Assembly: GCA_944377425.1 (NCBI GenBank)
Contig: CALWEX010000043.1
Span: forward strand, 1 to 60,195
From: an uncultured Clostridia bacterium
Lineage (GTDB): Bacteria > Bacillota > Clostridia > Lachnospirales > Anaerotignaceae
DNA: 60,195 bases
Direction: 5' to 3'
Positions 27,126 through 37,334 of the stretch are shown piece after piece (within the stretch, counting starts at the first letter, position 1; each line of letters starts with the position of its first letter). The notes beneath the pieces were generated by a model. It was not told the DNA's origin. It searched no databases and saw only the letters and a program-made list of their open reading frames with translations. The translations under genes were made by a program, and so were the position numbers.

Positions 27126-28064
27126 ATGGACAATAACGAAAACCCAAAGCCTAAAAAGAATTTAAGCCTTATAATTACTGTTATATGCCTTATACTTTGC
27201 GGATTGACTTATTTAAAGACATTGTCATTAACTGACCAGATTTATTCAATAAAGAATACATTAAACTCTTTAAACAATAATTACAGCAACATTAGCGGAA
27301 GTATAGGCTCCATTTCAGCAGATGTAAGAAACTCTTTAAACGAATCAGCAAGCATACTGGCAAAAACTAATTACAATATGGGTGAAATAAACAGTGAAAA
27401 CAACACTGTTGAAGTTAAGTTTAATATCACACCTAAAGAGTATAAAGAAGGTTCAATAGCTAAAATATACATAAACAATGTGCCTTATGATATGACATAC
27501 TCCAATGGTGATTTTGTTTATACATATAACGGCCCTATTGAAACAGACATAAACCCGGATAAAATAGAAATAATGAGCAATGGCGTTTCTTATTCCGAGT
27601 CTCTTGAAAATCTAAGCATAAACACAAAAGAGATGTTTTTCCCTTATATTTATGCTGACTTTAGTTATTCAAAAAGTGATGTTGCAGGTGGCAAACTTAA
27701 TTTAGAGGGTGATGTAAACGTAAACTATGCAAAATACTCTGACACTGATTATGAAATAGTAAGCGCAAAAGCCATAGCTTTAGCAAATGACAAAACTGTA
27801 AAAGAATATACCTGTGAATTAGAAAACAACGGTGATGTTTACTCATATATCCACATAAGCGATACATTTGATATAGGAAACAATGGAAAATTCAGATTAA
27901 TACTTGTTACAACAGACAGCCGTGGATATATTTACGAAAACACACTTTTTGGATTGAGTACAAATATCAGCGGAACAATTTTAAATGATGGAAACAGCAA
28001 TGAGTATTATTTAACAAGAGTATATGATAAAGACCATAACTTTTTATTTGATAAAGAGTATTAA
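27126..28064 (+). CDS. Membrane-anchored protein of unknown function
   Basis: A 312-residue protein with a short charged N-terminus, one membrane helix at about 12-30 (LSLIITVICLILCGLTYL), a polar, probably coiled-coil stalk at about 35-80, and a beta-rich outer region with many Asn, Ser and Tyr. The topology suggests display on the outer face of the membrane. I do not recognise a family or catalytic motif. AAGGAGG precedes the ATG, and a strong terminator follows, so it ends this plus-strand group. Confidence 0.75.
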   Translation: MDNNENPKPKKNLSLIITVICLILCGLTYLKTLSLTDQIYSIKNTLNSLNNNYSNISGSIGSISADVRNSLNESASILAKTNYNMGEINSENNTVEVKFNITPKEYKEGSIAKIYINNVPYDMTYSNGDFVYTYNGPIETDINPDKIEIMSNGVSYSESLENLSINTKEMFFPYIYADFSYSKSDVAGGKLNLEGDVNVNYAKYSDTDYEIVSAKAIALANDKTVKEYTCELENNGDVYSYIHISDTFDIGNNGKFRLILVTTDSRGYIYENTLFGLSTNISGTILNDGNSNEYYLTRVYDKDHNFLFDKEY

Positions 28065-28110
28065 TCAATACAAAATTCGGTTTATAACTGCTTTTTAACC
28101 TAAATAAGTT

Positions 28111-28149
28111 AATCCTCTGTATAATTACAATATACAGAGGATTTTTTAT
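28111..28149 (+). terminator. Terminator after the anchored protein gene
   Basis: A perfect 13-bp stem, AATCCTCTGTATA with TATACAGAGGATT, followed by a T run. Confidence 0.92.
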
Positions 28150-28208
28150 TAATAAATAACATCAGCTATTTACTGCTAAACTATTTTTACAAAATATTAA
28201 ATTTGAAT

Positions 28209-28637
28209 TTATTTGTTCCAGCTCATAATAAATTCTTTTTCATTGGTACTATGGTCAATATTTTCGGATTGAATAATAAACTGTTCTCTTTTATAAAATG
28301 ATACTGCTCGTATATTTTTCTGATATACACTTAAATCAAGATATGTTTTAATTGTTTTAACATAGTCTAATAAATGTTTTCCTACACCTTTTGACTGTGC
28401 ATATTCTTTTACAAAAATTCCAGCAACATAATTTCCCGTTAACCCAACAAAGCCCATAATTAGGTGTTGATAATCATCCTCATACACATATACTTCTGCT
28501 TTTGGCAATATTTCTTTTACTGCCGCATAATTATCGAGCCAGTATTTTTTTGGTATAAAGTTATGCGCTTTCACATTTGCATCAAACCATATTTGCATAA
28601 CTTCAGACAAATCACTTTCTTTAAATGCTCTTATCAT
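28209..28637 (-). CDS. GNAT family N-acetyltransferase
   Basis: A 142-residue acetyltransferase. It begins MIRAFKESDLSEVMQIWFDAN and has KAHNFIPKKYW, a pattern shared with the YiaC/YjaB group. The acetyl-CoA loop EYAQSKGVGKHLLDY fits the Q/RxxGxG/A motif. The acceptor is unknown. The ATG at 28637 has AGGAG seven bases upstream; the frame runs back to 28655. No partner gene is evident. It is oriented like panC but separated from it by the panC terminator. Confidence 0.87.
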   Translation of the reverse strand: MIRAFKESDLSEVMQIWFDANVKAHNFIPKKYWLDNYAAVKEILPKAEVYVYEDDYQHLIMGFVGLTGNYVAGIFVKEYAQSKGVGKHLLDYVKTIKTYLDLSVYQKNIRAVSFYKREQFIIQSENIDHSTNEKEFIMSWNK

Positions 28638-28725
28638 GGCATTTCTCCTTAACATAGGTTATATCTTCTCATTAATTTACTGAATATATCAGAAAAATAC
28701 ATAAGCTTCTATTACTGCAACAAAT

Positions 28726-28759
28726 AAATGCCCGGAAATTAAAAGTATTCCGGACATTT
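28726..28759 (-). terminator. Terminator of panC
   Basis: On the minus strand AAATGTCCGGAA and TTCCGGGCATTT pair over 12 bp with one G-T pair, followed by ATTTGTT. Confidence 0.82.
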
Positions 28760-28789
28760 ATTTATTAAGATAATTAATTTTATTAATAA

Positions 28790-29632
28790 TTATTCCGTTA
28801 TAAAGTTATCTATAAGCCTTGTTTTACCTATGTAAACTGCAACTGCCACAAGAGCAGGCCTGTCCATTTTTTCAATATGCTCTATTTCCGGAAAGCTTAC
28901 AACATCAACGTAATCTATTTTAGCAAGCTTTTCAGTATTTATAATATCACTTACAGCCTTAATAATTACAGAAGGGTCTTTTTCTCCTGCCTTAAACATT
29001 TCTTCACCTTTTGTAAGGGCTTTATGCAGTATAACTGCGGCCTTTCTTTCTTCCTCATTAAGGTATACATTTCTAGAGCTTTTAGCAAGACCGTCTTCTT
29101 CTCTTATTATAGGGCAGCCTATAATTTCAACATCAACATTTAAGTCGCGTACCATACGCTTAACAATAGCCAGCTGCTGAGCATCTTTCTGGCCAAAATA
29201 TGCCCTGTCTGGCTTAACTATATTTAAAAGCTTTGTAACAACAGTGCACACACCTCTAAAATGAATAGGTCTGCTTTTGCCGCAAAGCTCTTTTGTAACA
29301 TCACCAGCATCTACATAAGTAGAAAAATTACCAAAATACATTTCTTCCGGTGAAGGATTAAATATAAAATCGGCACCGGCGTCTTGGCAAAGAGCAAAAT
29401 CCTTATCTATATCCCTTGGATATACAGACAAATCCTCATTTGCTCCAAACTGAATAGGATTTACAAAAACACTAACAACAACTCTGTCGTTTTCTTTTAC
29501 AGCACGTGTTATAAGGCTTTTGTGTCCTTCGTGAAGAAAACCCATTGTAGGCACAAGACCTACAGTAAGGCCTTCTTTTCTCCAGTTTTTAATAATTTCA
29601 CGCGTTTCATTAATAGTGTGTACTACTTTCAA
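28790..29632 (-). CDS. panC: Pantothenate synthetase PanC
   Basis: Condenses pantoate with beta-alanine using ATP. The 280-residue protein has GLVPTMGFLHEGHKSLI, with the HIGH-like ATP motif, then VSVFVNPIQFG, CTVVTKLLNIV, YFGQKDAQQ, and KSSRNVYL, all standard for PanC. The start is TTG at 29632 with GAGG upstream. panB and panD are not adjacent. A promoter after pyrE drives it separately from the pyr operon, and a hairpin lies at the very start of the predicted transcript. Confidence 0.93.
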   Translation of the reverse strand: MKVVHTINETREIIKNWRKEGLTVGLVPTMGFLHEGHKSLITRAVKENDRVVVSVFVNPIQFGANEDLSVYPRDIDKDFALCQDAGADFIFNPSPEEMYFGNFSTYVDAGDVTKELCGKSRPIHFRGVCTVVTKLLNIVKPDRAYFGQKDAQQLAIVKRMVRDLNVDVEIIGCPIIREEDGLAKSSRNVYLNEEERKAAVILHKALTKGEEMFKAGEKDPSVIIKAVSDIINTEKLAKIDYVDVVSFPEIEHIEKMDRPALVAVAVYIGKTRLIDNFITE

Positions 29633-29659
29633 TTTTTACGCCTCGCTTTATTTTATTTT

Positions 29660-29689
29660 AAAAAAGCATGCTCAATTTAGCATGCTTTT
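29660..29689 (-). terminator. Terminator of the pyr operon, also 5' hairpin of panC mRNA
   Basis: AAAAGCATGCT and AGCATGCTTTT form an 11-bp stem with a 6-base loop, followed on the minus strand by TT and AAAATAAAAT. It ends the pyr operon, yet it lies within the first bases of the transcript predicted from the panC promoter at 29693-29721. Confidence 0.78.
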
Positions 29690-29692
29690 GTT

Positions 29693-29721
29693 ATTATATT
29701 CTGTAACTGTATTTTTTTCAA
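29693..29721 (-). promoter_or_regulatory. Sigma-A promoter of panC
   Basis: TTGAAA (29716-29721), 17 bases, TATAAT (29693-29698). The predicted start, near 29686, falls in the first arm of the adjacent hairpin. Confidence 0.75.
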
Positions 29722-29761
29722 TACAAATCAGTAAAATTTTTACTTTTTTGTCAATTAATTA

Positions 29762-30424
29762 TTATAAAATACAGTATTTGTCCATATATTCTTCCATATG
29801 TTTAAGTACATCGCCGTATGTTCCTTTTGCTTTAAGGTACTCATGTATATCAGCAACAGTTATAATCGCATGAACATTAAGTCCAAATTCTTCTTTAACT
29901 TCCATAACGGCAGTTTTACTGCTATTTGCGCCAACCTCACAGCGGTTTACAGAAATAAACATATCTGTAACTTTTACATCTGCGGCTGATTTAAGTACAG
30001 GCATCGTTTCTCTTATAGCTGTTCCAGCTGTAATAACATCCTCTACTATTACAATCTTGTCACCATCTTTAGGAGCATAACCTACAAGGTTACCGCCTTC
30101 ACCGTGGTCTTTTTTCTCTTTTCTGTTAAAGAAATATGGCTTATCAATACCATATTCTGTGCAAAGATTAGCCGCTGTTGCAGCAACAAGAGGAATACCC
30201 TTATAAGCTGGGCCAAACATAGCATCAAAGTCTGTTCCGCATGTATCTTTAATAAGTTTTGAATAAAACTTAGCTAAAGTAGCAATCTGTTTACCTGTTT
30301 TGTAGTTACCAGTATTTACAAAATACGGTGTGTTTCTGCCGCTTTTGGTAACAAAGCTTCCAAATCTTAAAACATCAGCACTCATCATAAATTCTATAAA
30401 TTCAATTTTAGCAGAATCCAGCAT
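29762..30424 (-). CDS. pyrE: Orotate phosphoribosyltransferase PyrE
   Basis: Converts orotate and PRPP to OMP. The 220-residue protein has the PRPP-binding motif IVIVEDVITAGTAIRE, FGPAYKGIPLVAATA and FNRKEKKDHGEGG, the flexible catalytic loop. GGGGG precedes the ATG, which starts 14 bases after pyrD. It is the last gene of the operon, in the usual clostridial place. Confidence 0.94.
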   Translation of the reverse strand: MLDSAKIEFIEFMMSADVLRFGSFVTKSGRNTPYFVNTGNYKTGKQIATLAKFYSKLIKDTCGTDFDAMFGPAYKGIPLVAATAANLCTEYGIDKPYFFNRKEKKDHGEGGNLVGYAPKDGDKIVIVEDVITAGTAIRETMPVLKSAADVKVTDMFISVNRCEVGANSSKTAVMEVKEEFGLNVHAIITVADIHEYLKAKGTYGDVLKHMEEYMDKYCIL

Positions 30425-30438
30425 ATTTATCCCCCTTA

Positions 30439-31350
30439 TCAGTCTATAATGCCTCTAATTTCAGACAAATCTTTAATACCGTTTTCAATCATATACTTTT
30501 CAATTCCTTCAACAATCTCTACTGTAGCAAAAGGATTGCTGAAGTTTGCCGTACCTACTGCCACAGCAGTTGCACCTGCCATTATAAACTCAATAGCATC
30601 TTCATAGTTTGATATGCCGCCCATGCCTATTACAGGCACATTAACAGCTTTGCATACCTGATAAACCATTCTTACAGCAACAGGCTTAACTGCCGGGCCG
30701 GAAAAGCCGCCTACTTTATTAAAAAGCACTGGTTTACGTCTTTTAATGTCTATTTTCATGCCTAAAAGAGTGTTTATTAACGATAAACCATCAGCGCCGC
30801 CGCTTACCGCTGCCCTTGCTATTTCAGTAATATCAGTTACATTAGGTGTAAGCTTAACTATAAGCGGTTTTTTGCAGTATTTTTTAACTTCTGATACAAC
30901 TTTTTCAGCCATAGAAGGCACTGTACCAAATGTTATTCCGCCTTGGCTTACATTAGGGCATGAAATATTAAGCTCAAACAAATCCACGTCACTATCTGAA
31001 AGCATTTCAGCCGCATTACAGTATTCTTCAATAGAATGGCCGCAAATATTTACTATTATTTTAGTATCAAACTGCCTTAAAAACGGAATGTCATTATTAA
31101 TAAAATACTCCGCTCCTGGGTTTTGAAGTCCTACGGAATTAAGCATGCCACCGTAAACCTCAGCTATTCTTGGGGCATTATTGCCTTTCCATGGCTCTGC
31201 CGCTACACCTTTAACAGTAACGGCTCCTAATTTATTCAAATCAACAAATTCCGAAAACTCACGGCCTGAGCCAAATGTACCTGAAGCTGTGGTAACAGGG
31301 TTTTTCATTTCAACGCCGCATATGTTAACTTTCGTGTTTATATTACTCAT
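30439..31350 (-). CDS. pyrD: Dihydroorotate dehydrogenase B, catalytic subunit
   Basis: FMN subunit of the class 1B, NAD-linked dihydroorotate dehydrogenase. The 303-residue protein shows NPVTTASGTFGSGREF, ELNISCPNVSQGG, with the catalytic cysteine characteristic of class 1B, KLTPNVTDI and IGMGGISNYEDA. The ATG overlaps the pyrK stop by eight bases, so the two subunits are likely made in equal amounts. Confidence 0.95.
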   Translation of the reverse strand: MSNINTKVNICGVEMKNPVTTASGTFGSGREFSEFVDLNKLGAVTVKGVAAEPWKGNNAPRIAEVYGGMLNSVGLQNPGAEYFINNDIPFLRQFDTKIIVNICGHSIEEYCNAAEMLSDSDVDLFELNISCPNVSQGGITFGTVPSMAEKVVSEVKKYCKKPLIVKLTPNVTDITEIARAAVSGGADGLSLINTLLGMKIDIKRRKPVLFNKVGGFSGPAVKPVAVRMVYQVCKAVNVPVIGMGGISNYEDAIEFIMAGATAVAVGTANFSNPFATVEIVEGIEKYMIENGIKDLSEIRGIID

Positions 31351-32116
31351 CCCACATCACCTCATCACCCATAAATACAGGACCGTCTTTACATACTTTC
31401 AAATTCTGCCAGTCGTTTTCGCCTTTTCTTTTAATTTTAACAACACAACCTACACATGCGCCTATACCGCAGGCCATTTTTTCTTCCATTGAAACCTGAA
31501 CAGGAATGTTATTTTCACTTGCCCATTTAGCCAAAAATTTAAGCATTATTTTAGGTCCGCAGGAATAAATCATATCGCCGCTTGGTTTAATTTCGTTCAT
31601 AAGCTCCACAACATTACCTTTAAAGCCTACACTTCCGTCATCGCTGGCTATATAAACCTCAGCACCTAAATTTCTGAATTTATCTACAAGCACAGGATTA
31701 GACTTAGCACCTAAAAATACTGTAACTTCACCTTTAAGCTCTTTGCAAAGCTCTACAAGTGGAGGTATACCTATTCCGCCGCCTACAAGTATATGCTTTT
31801 TAGCACAGCTTTTAATTTCAAAACCATTGCCGCAAGGACCCATTATTTTAATCAAGTCACCTACAGGGCACTGGCTAAAATACTCTGTTCCCTTTCCTAC
31901 TGTTTGATAAACAAGTGTAAGTTTTCCGTTTTGGCTGTCTATCTCACTAATGCTTATAGGCCTTGGGAGTATATACTCCCCAAGGCCTGTATAAACTTCA
32001 ACAAACTGTCCTGCTTTAGCTTCTTTAGCTATAGTAGGCGCAAAAAGTGTCATTGAGTATATGTCATCGGCAATTTTGTCATTTTCCAAAATTTCAGCAT
32101 ACTCTATTGTTTTCAT
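31343..32116 (-). CDS. pyrK: Dihydroorotate dehydrogenase electron transfer subunit PyrK
   Basis: FAD- and [2Fe-2S]-containing subunit that passes electrons from PyrD to NAD. The 257-residue protein has the flavin motif [10 protein letters not shown], the NAD-binding GGGIGIPPL and the C-terminal cluster ligands [14 protein letters not shown]. Its ATG overlaps the carB stop by four bases (ATGA), and its own end overlaps pyrD. Confidence 0.95.
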   Translation of the reverse strand: MKTIEYAEILENDKIADDIYSMTLFAPTIAKEAKAGQFVEVYTGLGEYILPRPISISEIDSQNGKLTLVYQTVGKGTEYFSQCPVGDLIKIMGPCGNGFEIKSCAKKHILVGGGIGIPPLVELCKELKGEVTVFLGAKSNPVLVDKFRNLGAEVYIASDDGSVGFKGNVVELMNEIKPSGDMIYSCGPKIMLKFLAKWASENNIPVQVSMEEKMACGIGACVGCVVKIKRKGENDWQNLKVCKDGPVFMGDEVMWDE

Positions 32117-35100
32117 TTAATATCCTCCAATGCTATTACATCTACACTGTCGGTTGTAATATCGCTGTCCATAACATCAACAAGGGCATTAGCTGTATCA
32201 AGAGATGTCATAAGAACTATAGAACATTCTGCAGCTGTACGTCTTATTTTAAATCCATCGCTGGCAGCTCTGTTGCCCTTATTAGGTGTATTAATAATAA
32301 GGTCTACAACACCGCTTCTTATTGTATCAAGAACATTTGGTACACCTTCGCTTATTTTTCTTACAACTTTAACATGGCTTATACCGTTTTCTTCCATAAA
32401 TTTAGCTGTTCCATCTGTAGCAAGGAATCTGTATCCAAGCTTATCAAGCTTTTGAGCTATAGGAAGGAAGTCTGGTAAATCATGCGGCTTAATTGTAACA
32501 AGAGCTGTTCCGTTTTTACGAGGCACAACTGTTCCGGCAGCTAAGAAACCTTTATAAAGTGCACGTTTAAGTGTCTTACCCACACCAAGTATCTCACCTG
32601 TTGAACGCATTTCAGGTCCAAGTGAAACTTCAACCTGCGGAAGTTTTTCTGTAGAGAAAATAGGCACTTTAATACATACCTTATCAGGTTCTTTGCAAAT
32701 TCCGCTGCCATATCCCAAATCTTTGAGCTTAGCGCCAAGCATAACTTTAGTTGCTATATCAATTATAGGCACACCTGTTACTTTACTAATATAAGGTACT
32801 GTACGGCTTGAACGTGGGTTAACCTCTATAATATTAAGCTCTCCATGGTAATCTATAAACTGAATGTTAATCATACCTATAACTTTAAGAGCTATTGAAA
32901 TTTTTCTTGTTTCGTCAACAATCTGTGCCTTAATAGCCTCTGAAATATGCTGAGGCGGATAAATTGAAATTGAGTCGCCAGAGTGAACGCCGGCTCTTTC
33001 CAAATGCTCCATAATACCAGGAATAAGTATATCCTCACCATCGCAAATAGCGTCTACTTCGATTTCACGGCCAAGAAGGTATCTGTCTATAAGCACAGGA
33101 TTCTTGCTGTCTTTAGCAAAAGCTTCTTCAAGATATTTAGTAATCTGTGCTTCTGTATAAGTTATCTCCATACCCTGACCACCAAGAACATATGACGGAC
33201 GAACAAGCACAGGATAGCCTAAACCGGCAGCAGCCTCAAGACCTTCATTAACTGACCAAACTGCTTTGCCCTTTGGTCTTTTAATATTAAGCTCCTCAAG
33301 TATAGCGTCGAATTTTTCTCTATCTTCCGCAGCATCAATCTGTTCAGGTTTTGTGCCTAAAATAGGAATGTTCATTTCACGAAGGAATTTAGCAAGCTTA
33401 ATGGCTGTTTGTCCGCCGAACTGAAGTATAAGTCCGTCTGGTCTTTCCTTCTCAACAATATTTAAAACATCTTCTTCTGTAAGTGGCTCAAAGTAAAGCT
33501 TGTCTGATGTATCAAAGTCAGTTGAAACTGTTTCAGGGTTATTATTAATTATAATTGTTTCTACGCCTGCTCTTTTAAGGGCAAGTACGCTGTGTACTGA
33601 GCAGTAGTCAAATTCAATACCCTGTCCAATTCTAATAGGGCCGGAACCAATAACAATAACTTTTTTGTTATTGCTTACAACAACTTCATCCTCTTTGTCG
33701 TATGTTGAGTAGTAATATGGTGTAACGGCTTCAAACTCACCGGCACATGTATCAACCATTTTGTAAACAGGAATAATGCCGTATTTAACTCTAAGTTTAT
33801 ATATTTCTGGCGGTTTAACACCAAGTATATCAGCCATTCCTTTGTCGGAGAAGCCCATTTTTTTGTATCTTCTTAAAGTTTCCTCGTCCAAATCGTCTAT
33901 AGACATTTGTTTAAGGTCTTCTTCCATATCTACAATGTTTTTGATTTTCTTAACAAAGAATTTGTCCATGCCTGTAATTTCACAAACCATGTCAATTCTA
34001 TAGCCGCGTCTTAAAAGCTCCGCAAGGTCAAAAAGTCTTTCGTCATCAGGCACGGCAACTCTCTTTTTAAGCTCTGCAAGTGTTTTTGATTGGCTGTACT
34101 TTCTCTCAAGTGTATACTGTCCTATTTCAAGTGAGCGCACACCTTTTAAAAGTGCAGACTCAAAGTTATTGCCTATAGCCATAACCTCGCCGGTTGCCAT
34201 CATTTTTGTACCAAGATTACGCTTTGCTGTTTTAAACTTATCGAAAGGCCATTTAGGAATTTTGCATACAACATAGTCAATAGCAGGCTCAAAGCATGCG
34301 TATGTCTTTTTAGTTACTGCGTTTTTAATTTCATCAAGTCTGTAGCCCAAAGCTATTTTAGCCGCAACTTTAGCTATAGGGTAACCTGTAGCCTTTGAAG
34401 CAAGAGCTGAAGAACGGCTAACACGAGGGTTAATCTCTATTACAGCATAATTAAAGCTGTTAGGGTCTAAAGCAAACTGAACATTACATCCGCCTTCTAT
34501 TTTAATAGAATCTATAATATCAATAGCGGCTTTTCTAAGCATCTGGTATTCATGGTCGGCTAATGTCTGAGCTGGGGCAACAACTATAGAGTCTCCTGTA
34601 TGAACGCCTACAGGGTCTACGTTTTCCATAGAACATACTGTTATACAGTTGCCGGCTCCATCACGCATTACCTCAAACTCTATTTCTTTCCAGCCTTTAA
34701 TGCTTCTTTCAATAAGCACCTGGCCTACACGGCTTAAATGAAGACCTTGAGCAAGTATCTCCCTTAACTGGTCTTCGTTGTCGGCAATACCGCCGCCTGT
34801 TCCACCAAGAGTATACGCAGGACGTATAATTACAGGATAACCTATCTTATCAGCAAAAGCTACACCGTCTTCGATATTTGTAACTATTTCACTTTCTACA
34901 ATAGGCTGATTTGTCTTTTCCATAAGTCTTTTGAAGGAATCTCTGTCCTCTCCTTCTTTAATGGACTCAATAGAAGTACCAATAACCCTCACACCATATT
35001 TCTGTAATATTCCTTTATCGTAAAGCTCACATGAAAGGTTAAGGCCTGTCTGTCCGCCCATGCCGGCAATAATGCTGTCAGGGCGTTCTTTCGCTATTAC

Positions 35101-35328
35101 CTTTTCAACAAACTCTACAGTAAGCGGCTCAATATATGTATGATGAGCCATACCACGGTCTGTCATAATTGTTGCAGGGTTGCTGTTTACAAGCACAACC
35201 TCTACGCCTTCGCTTTTAATAGCCTCAACAGCCTGTGTTCCAGAATAGTCAAACTCGGCAGCCTGACCTATTACAATAGGGCCAGAACCGATAACAAGTA
35301 CTTTTTTAATGGTATTATCCTTAGGCAT
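32113..35328 (-). CDS. carB: Carbamoyl-phosphate synthase large subunit CarB
   Basis: Uses two ATP to make carbamoyl phosphate from bicarbonate and ammonia supplied by CarA. The 1071-residue protein has two homologous ATP-grasp halves, each starting VIGSGPI and containing INPR/VNPRSSR motifs, the oligomerisation domain between them, and a C-terminal MGS-like allosteric domain ([18 protein letters not shown]). The ATG at 35328 has AGGGG upstream; the frame opens at 35346. Start and carA stop overlap by eight bases. A single carAB in a pyrimidine operon suggests shared use with arginine synthesis unless a second copy exists elsewhere. Confidence 0.96.
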   Translation of the reverse strand: MPKDNTIKKVLVIGSGPIVIGQAAEFDYSGTQAVEAIKSEGVEVVLVNSNPATIMTDRGMAHHTYIEPLTVEFVEKVIAKERPDSIIAGMGGQTGLNLSCELYDKGILQKYGVRVIGTSIESIKEGEDRDSFKRLMEKTNQPIVESEIVTNIEDGVAFADKIGYPVIIRPAYTLGGTGGGIADNEDQLREILAQGLHLSRVGQVLIERSIKGWKEIEFEVMRDGAGNCITVCSMENVDPVGVHTGDSIVVAPAQTLADHEYQMLRKAAIDIIDSIKIEGGCNVQFALDPNSFNYAVIEINPRVSRSSALASKATGYPIAKVAAKIALGYRLDEIKNAVTKKTYACFEPAIDYVVCKIPKWPFDKFKTAKRNLGTKMMATGEVMAIGNNFESALLKGVRSLEIGQYTLERKYSQSKTLAELKKRVAVPDDERLFDLAELLRRGYRIDMVCEITGMDKFFVKKIKNIVDMEEDLKQMSIDDLDEETLRRYKKMGFSDKGMADILGVKPPEIYKLRVKYGIIPVYKMVDTCAGEFEAVTPYYYSTYDKEDEVVVSNNKKVIVIGSGPIRIGQGIEFDYCSVHSVLALKRAGVETIIINNNPETVSTDFDTSDKLYFEPLTEEDVLNIVEKERPDGLILQFGGQTAIKLAKFLREMNIPILGTKPEQIDAAEDREKFDAILEELNIKRPKGKAVWSVNEGLEAAAGLGYPVLVRPSYVLGGQGMEITYTEAQITKYLEEAFAKDSKNPVLIDRYLLGREIEVDAICDGEDILIPGIMEHLERAGVHSGDSISIYPPQHISEAIKAQIVDETRKISIALKVIGMINIQFIDYHGELNIIEVNPRSSRTVPYISKVTGVPIIDIATKVMLGAKLKDLGYGSGICKEPDKVCIKVPIFSTEKLPQVEVSLGPEMRSTGEILGVGKTLKRALYKGFLAAGTVVPRKNGTALVTIKPHDLPDFLPIAQKLDKLGYRFLATDGTAKFMEENGISHVKVVRKISEGVPNVLDTIRSGVVDLIINTPNKGNRAASDGFKIRRTAAECSIVLMTSLDTANALVDVMDSDITTDSVDVIALEDIK

Positions 35329-36409
35329 TTTCACTACCCCTTTCAATTACTTCTAAAAATCTGTCAAAAAGGAAACCTGAGTCAAGCGGGCCTGGGCAGG
35401 CTTCCGGGTGGAACTGTACACTGAAAATAGGTAAAGTCTTATGCCTAATTCCTTCTATTGTATCGTCGTTTATATTAACAAAAGCAGCCTCTACGCCTTC
35501 CGGAAGGTCGCACACAACATACTCATGGTTCTGGCTTGTAATATATACTCTGCCTGTTTTAAGGTCTTTTACAGGGTGATTTCCGCCATGATGACCGAAT
35601 TTCATTTTTTTAGTATCTCCGCCTAAAGCAAGGTTTATAAGCTGGTTACCCATACAAACACCTATAAGCGGCTTTTTGCCAACAATAGCTTTAACCATTT
35701 CTATTACTTCTGGAACATCTTTAGGGTCTCCAGGGCCGTTTGATAAAAATACAGCATCTGGATTTACAGATAAAATTTCTTCAGCTGGTGTAAAAGCAGG
35801 AAATACTGTAAGTCGGCAGCCTCTTTGAGCAAAGCCTTTTATAATGCCTTTTTTAGTACCTAAGTCCACAAAAGCAATATGCTTTCCGGCTCCTGGTATT
35901 TCATATTTTTCTTTTATAGTAACATCTCTAATTACATTTTTATTATTAAGGCTCTCAAATTTTCTTTTTATCTGGCTTTCTGTAAGGTCTGCTCCTCTTA
36001 ATGTTATAATACCGCGCATTGTGCCCACATTTCTGAGAGTTCTTGTAATAGCACGAGTGTCAACGCCTTCAATTCCTGTTATTTTATTCTGTCTTAAAAA
36101 GTCATCCAAATCCATTTCACATCTGAAATTGCTTGGATAATCACATTTTTCACGCACAACAAAGCCTTTAAGCTTTGGTCCGTCACTTTCCATATCATCA
36201 AGGTTAATACCATAGTTTCCAATAAGTGGATAAGTCATAACTACTATCTGTCCAGCATAAGACGGGTCTGTAAGAAGCTCCTCATAACCTGTCATACCTG
36301 TATTAAAAACAACTTCTCCCACTGTTTCTTTAATATAACCAAAAGCTCGGCCATCAAATCTCATACCATTTTCAAGTATAAGCTGGGCTTTAACAGTTTT
36401 ATCACTCAT
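35321..36409 (-). CDS. carA: Carbamoyl-phosphate synthase small subunit CarA
   Basis: Glutaminase that feeds ammonia to CarB. The 362-residue protein has the N-terminal CPSase small-chain domain ([20 protein letters not shown]) and a class I amidotransferase domain with the nucleophile elbow GVCMGNQ and the HPE of FHPEACPGP. It begins one base after the pyrF stop, with GAGGAG eleven bases before the ATG, and overlaps carB. Confidence 0.95.
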   Translation of the reverse strand: MSDKTVKAQLILENGMRFDGRAFGYIKETVGEVVFNTGMTGYEELLTDPSYAGQIVVMTYPLIGNYGINLDDMESDGPKLKGFVVREKCDYPSNFRCEMDLDDFLRQNKITGIEGVDTRAITRTLRNVGTMRGIITLRGADLTESQIKRKFESLNNKNVIRDVTIKEKYEIPGAGKHIAFVDLGTKKGIIKGFAQRGCRLTVFPAFTPAEEILSVNPDAVFLSNGPGDPKDVPEVIEMVKAIVGKKPLIGVCMGNQLINLALGGDTKKMKFGHHGGNHPVKDLKTGRVYITSQNHEYVVCDLPEGVEAAFVNINDDTIEGIRHKTLPIFSVQFHPEACPGPLDSGFLFDRFLEVIERGSENA

Positions 36410-36410
36410 A

Positions 36411-37334
36411 TTAAATACATCTCCTCAAATCAGCTTTCATGTCAATAACAGCCTGCCTTGCAGCAAGACCAAATTCCTTTTCTGTAAATTTGCTGTATTC
36501 ATCTTTTTTATAAGCAGCTATAATTCCTCTTGATGAGTTTACAATGGCTCCAAGGCCATCTTTATCAAAGCATACTGCTAAATCTTCAGCTTTTCCGCCT
36601 TGAGCGCCATAACCAGGCACAAGGAAAAATGTGTGCGGCATAAGTTCTCTTAAAATTTTAGCCTCATCAGGGTGTGTAGCACCTACAACAGCACCAACAC
36701 TTGAATATCCATTTTCTCCCATAAGCTTTTCGCCCCAGCTTTCTACAAGCTGTCCTACTTTTTGATAAAGTGTAAGACCACCTACATCAAGATTCTGGAA
36801 CTGTCCGCTGTTAGGGTTTGAAGTTTTAACAAGGACAAAAAGTCCTTTATTATAGTTTTTGCAGTTAGCCATATAAGGATCAATAGAGTCCCAACCAAGA
36901 TATGGGTTAACAGTAATAAAGTCTTCATTAAATATTTTATGCTTAATACCAAAAGCATCTATTTCGCCTATATGTCCATCGGAATAAGCTTCGGCTGTTG
37001 ATGCAATGTCGCCTCTTTTAATATCGCCAATAATTACAAGACCCTTTTTAGAAGCATAGTCGCATGTTTTAATAAAGCAGTCTATGCCGTCTACTCCAAG
37101 CATTTCATACATTGCAATTTGTGGTTTTACGGCAGGAACTAAATCATAAACATTATCTATTATACCTTTATTAAACTCAAAAAAGCTTTCAGCAACAGCC
37201 TTTGGTGTTTTGCCATATTTTTCAACACACTCATTTTTAATAAACTCCGGCACAAAGTTTAAACGAGGGTCAAGACCTACAACTGTAGGATTTTGAGTTT
37301 CTTTAATTTTTTCGATTAAAACATCAATTATCAT
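36411..37334 (-). CDS. pyrF: Orotidine 5'-phosphate decarboxylase PyrF (long type)
   Basis: Decarboxylates OMP to UMP. The 307-residue protein belongs to the longer PyrF type 2 group. It has TVVGLDPRLNFVPEF, IIGDIKRGDIASTAEAYSD, with the catalytic Lys/Asp set, and FFLVPGYGAQGG. The ATG overlaps the pyrC end by 11 bases. Confidence 0.94.
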   Translation of the reverse strand: MIIDVLIEKIKETQNPTVVGLDPRLNFVPEFIKNECVEKYGKTPKAVAESFFEFNKGIIDNVYDLVPAVKPQIAMYEMLGVDGIDCFIKTCDYASKKGLVIIGDIKRGDIASTAEAYSDGHIGEIDAFGIKHKIFNEDFITVNPYLGWDSIDPYMANCKNYNKGLFVLVKTSNPNSGQFQNLDVGGLTLYQKVGQLVESWGEKLMGENGYSSVGAVVGATHPDEAKILRELMPHTFFLVPGYGAQGGKAEDLAVCFDKDGLGAIVNSSRGIIAAYKKDEYSKFTEKEFGLAARQAVIDMKADLRRCI

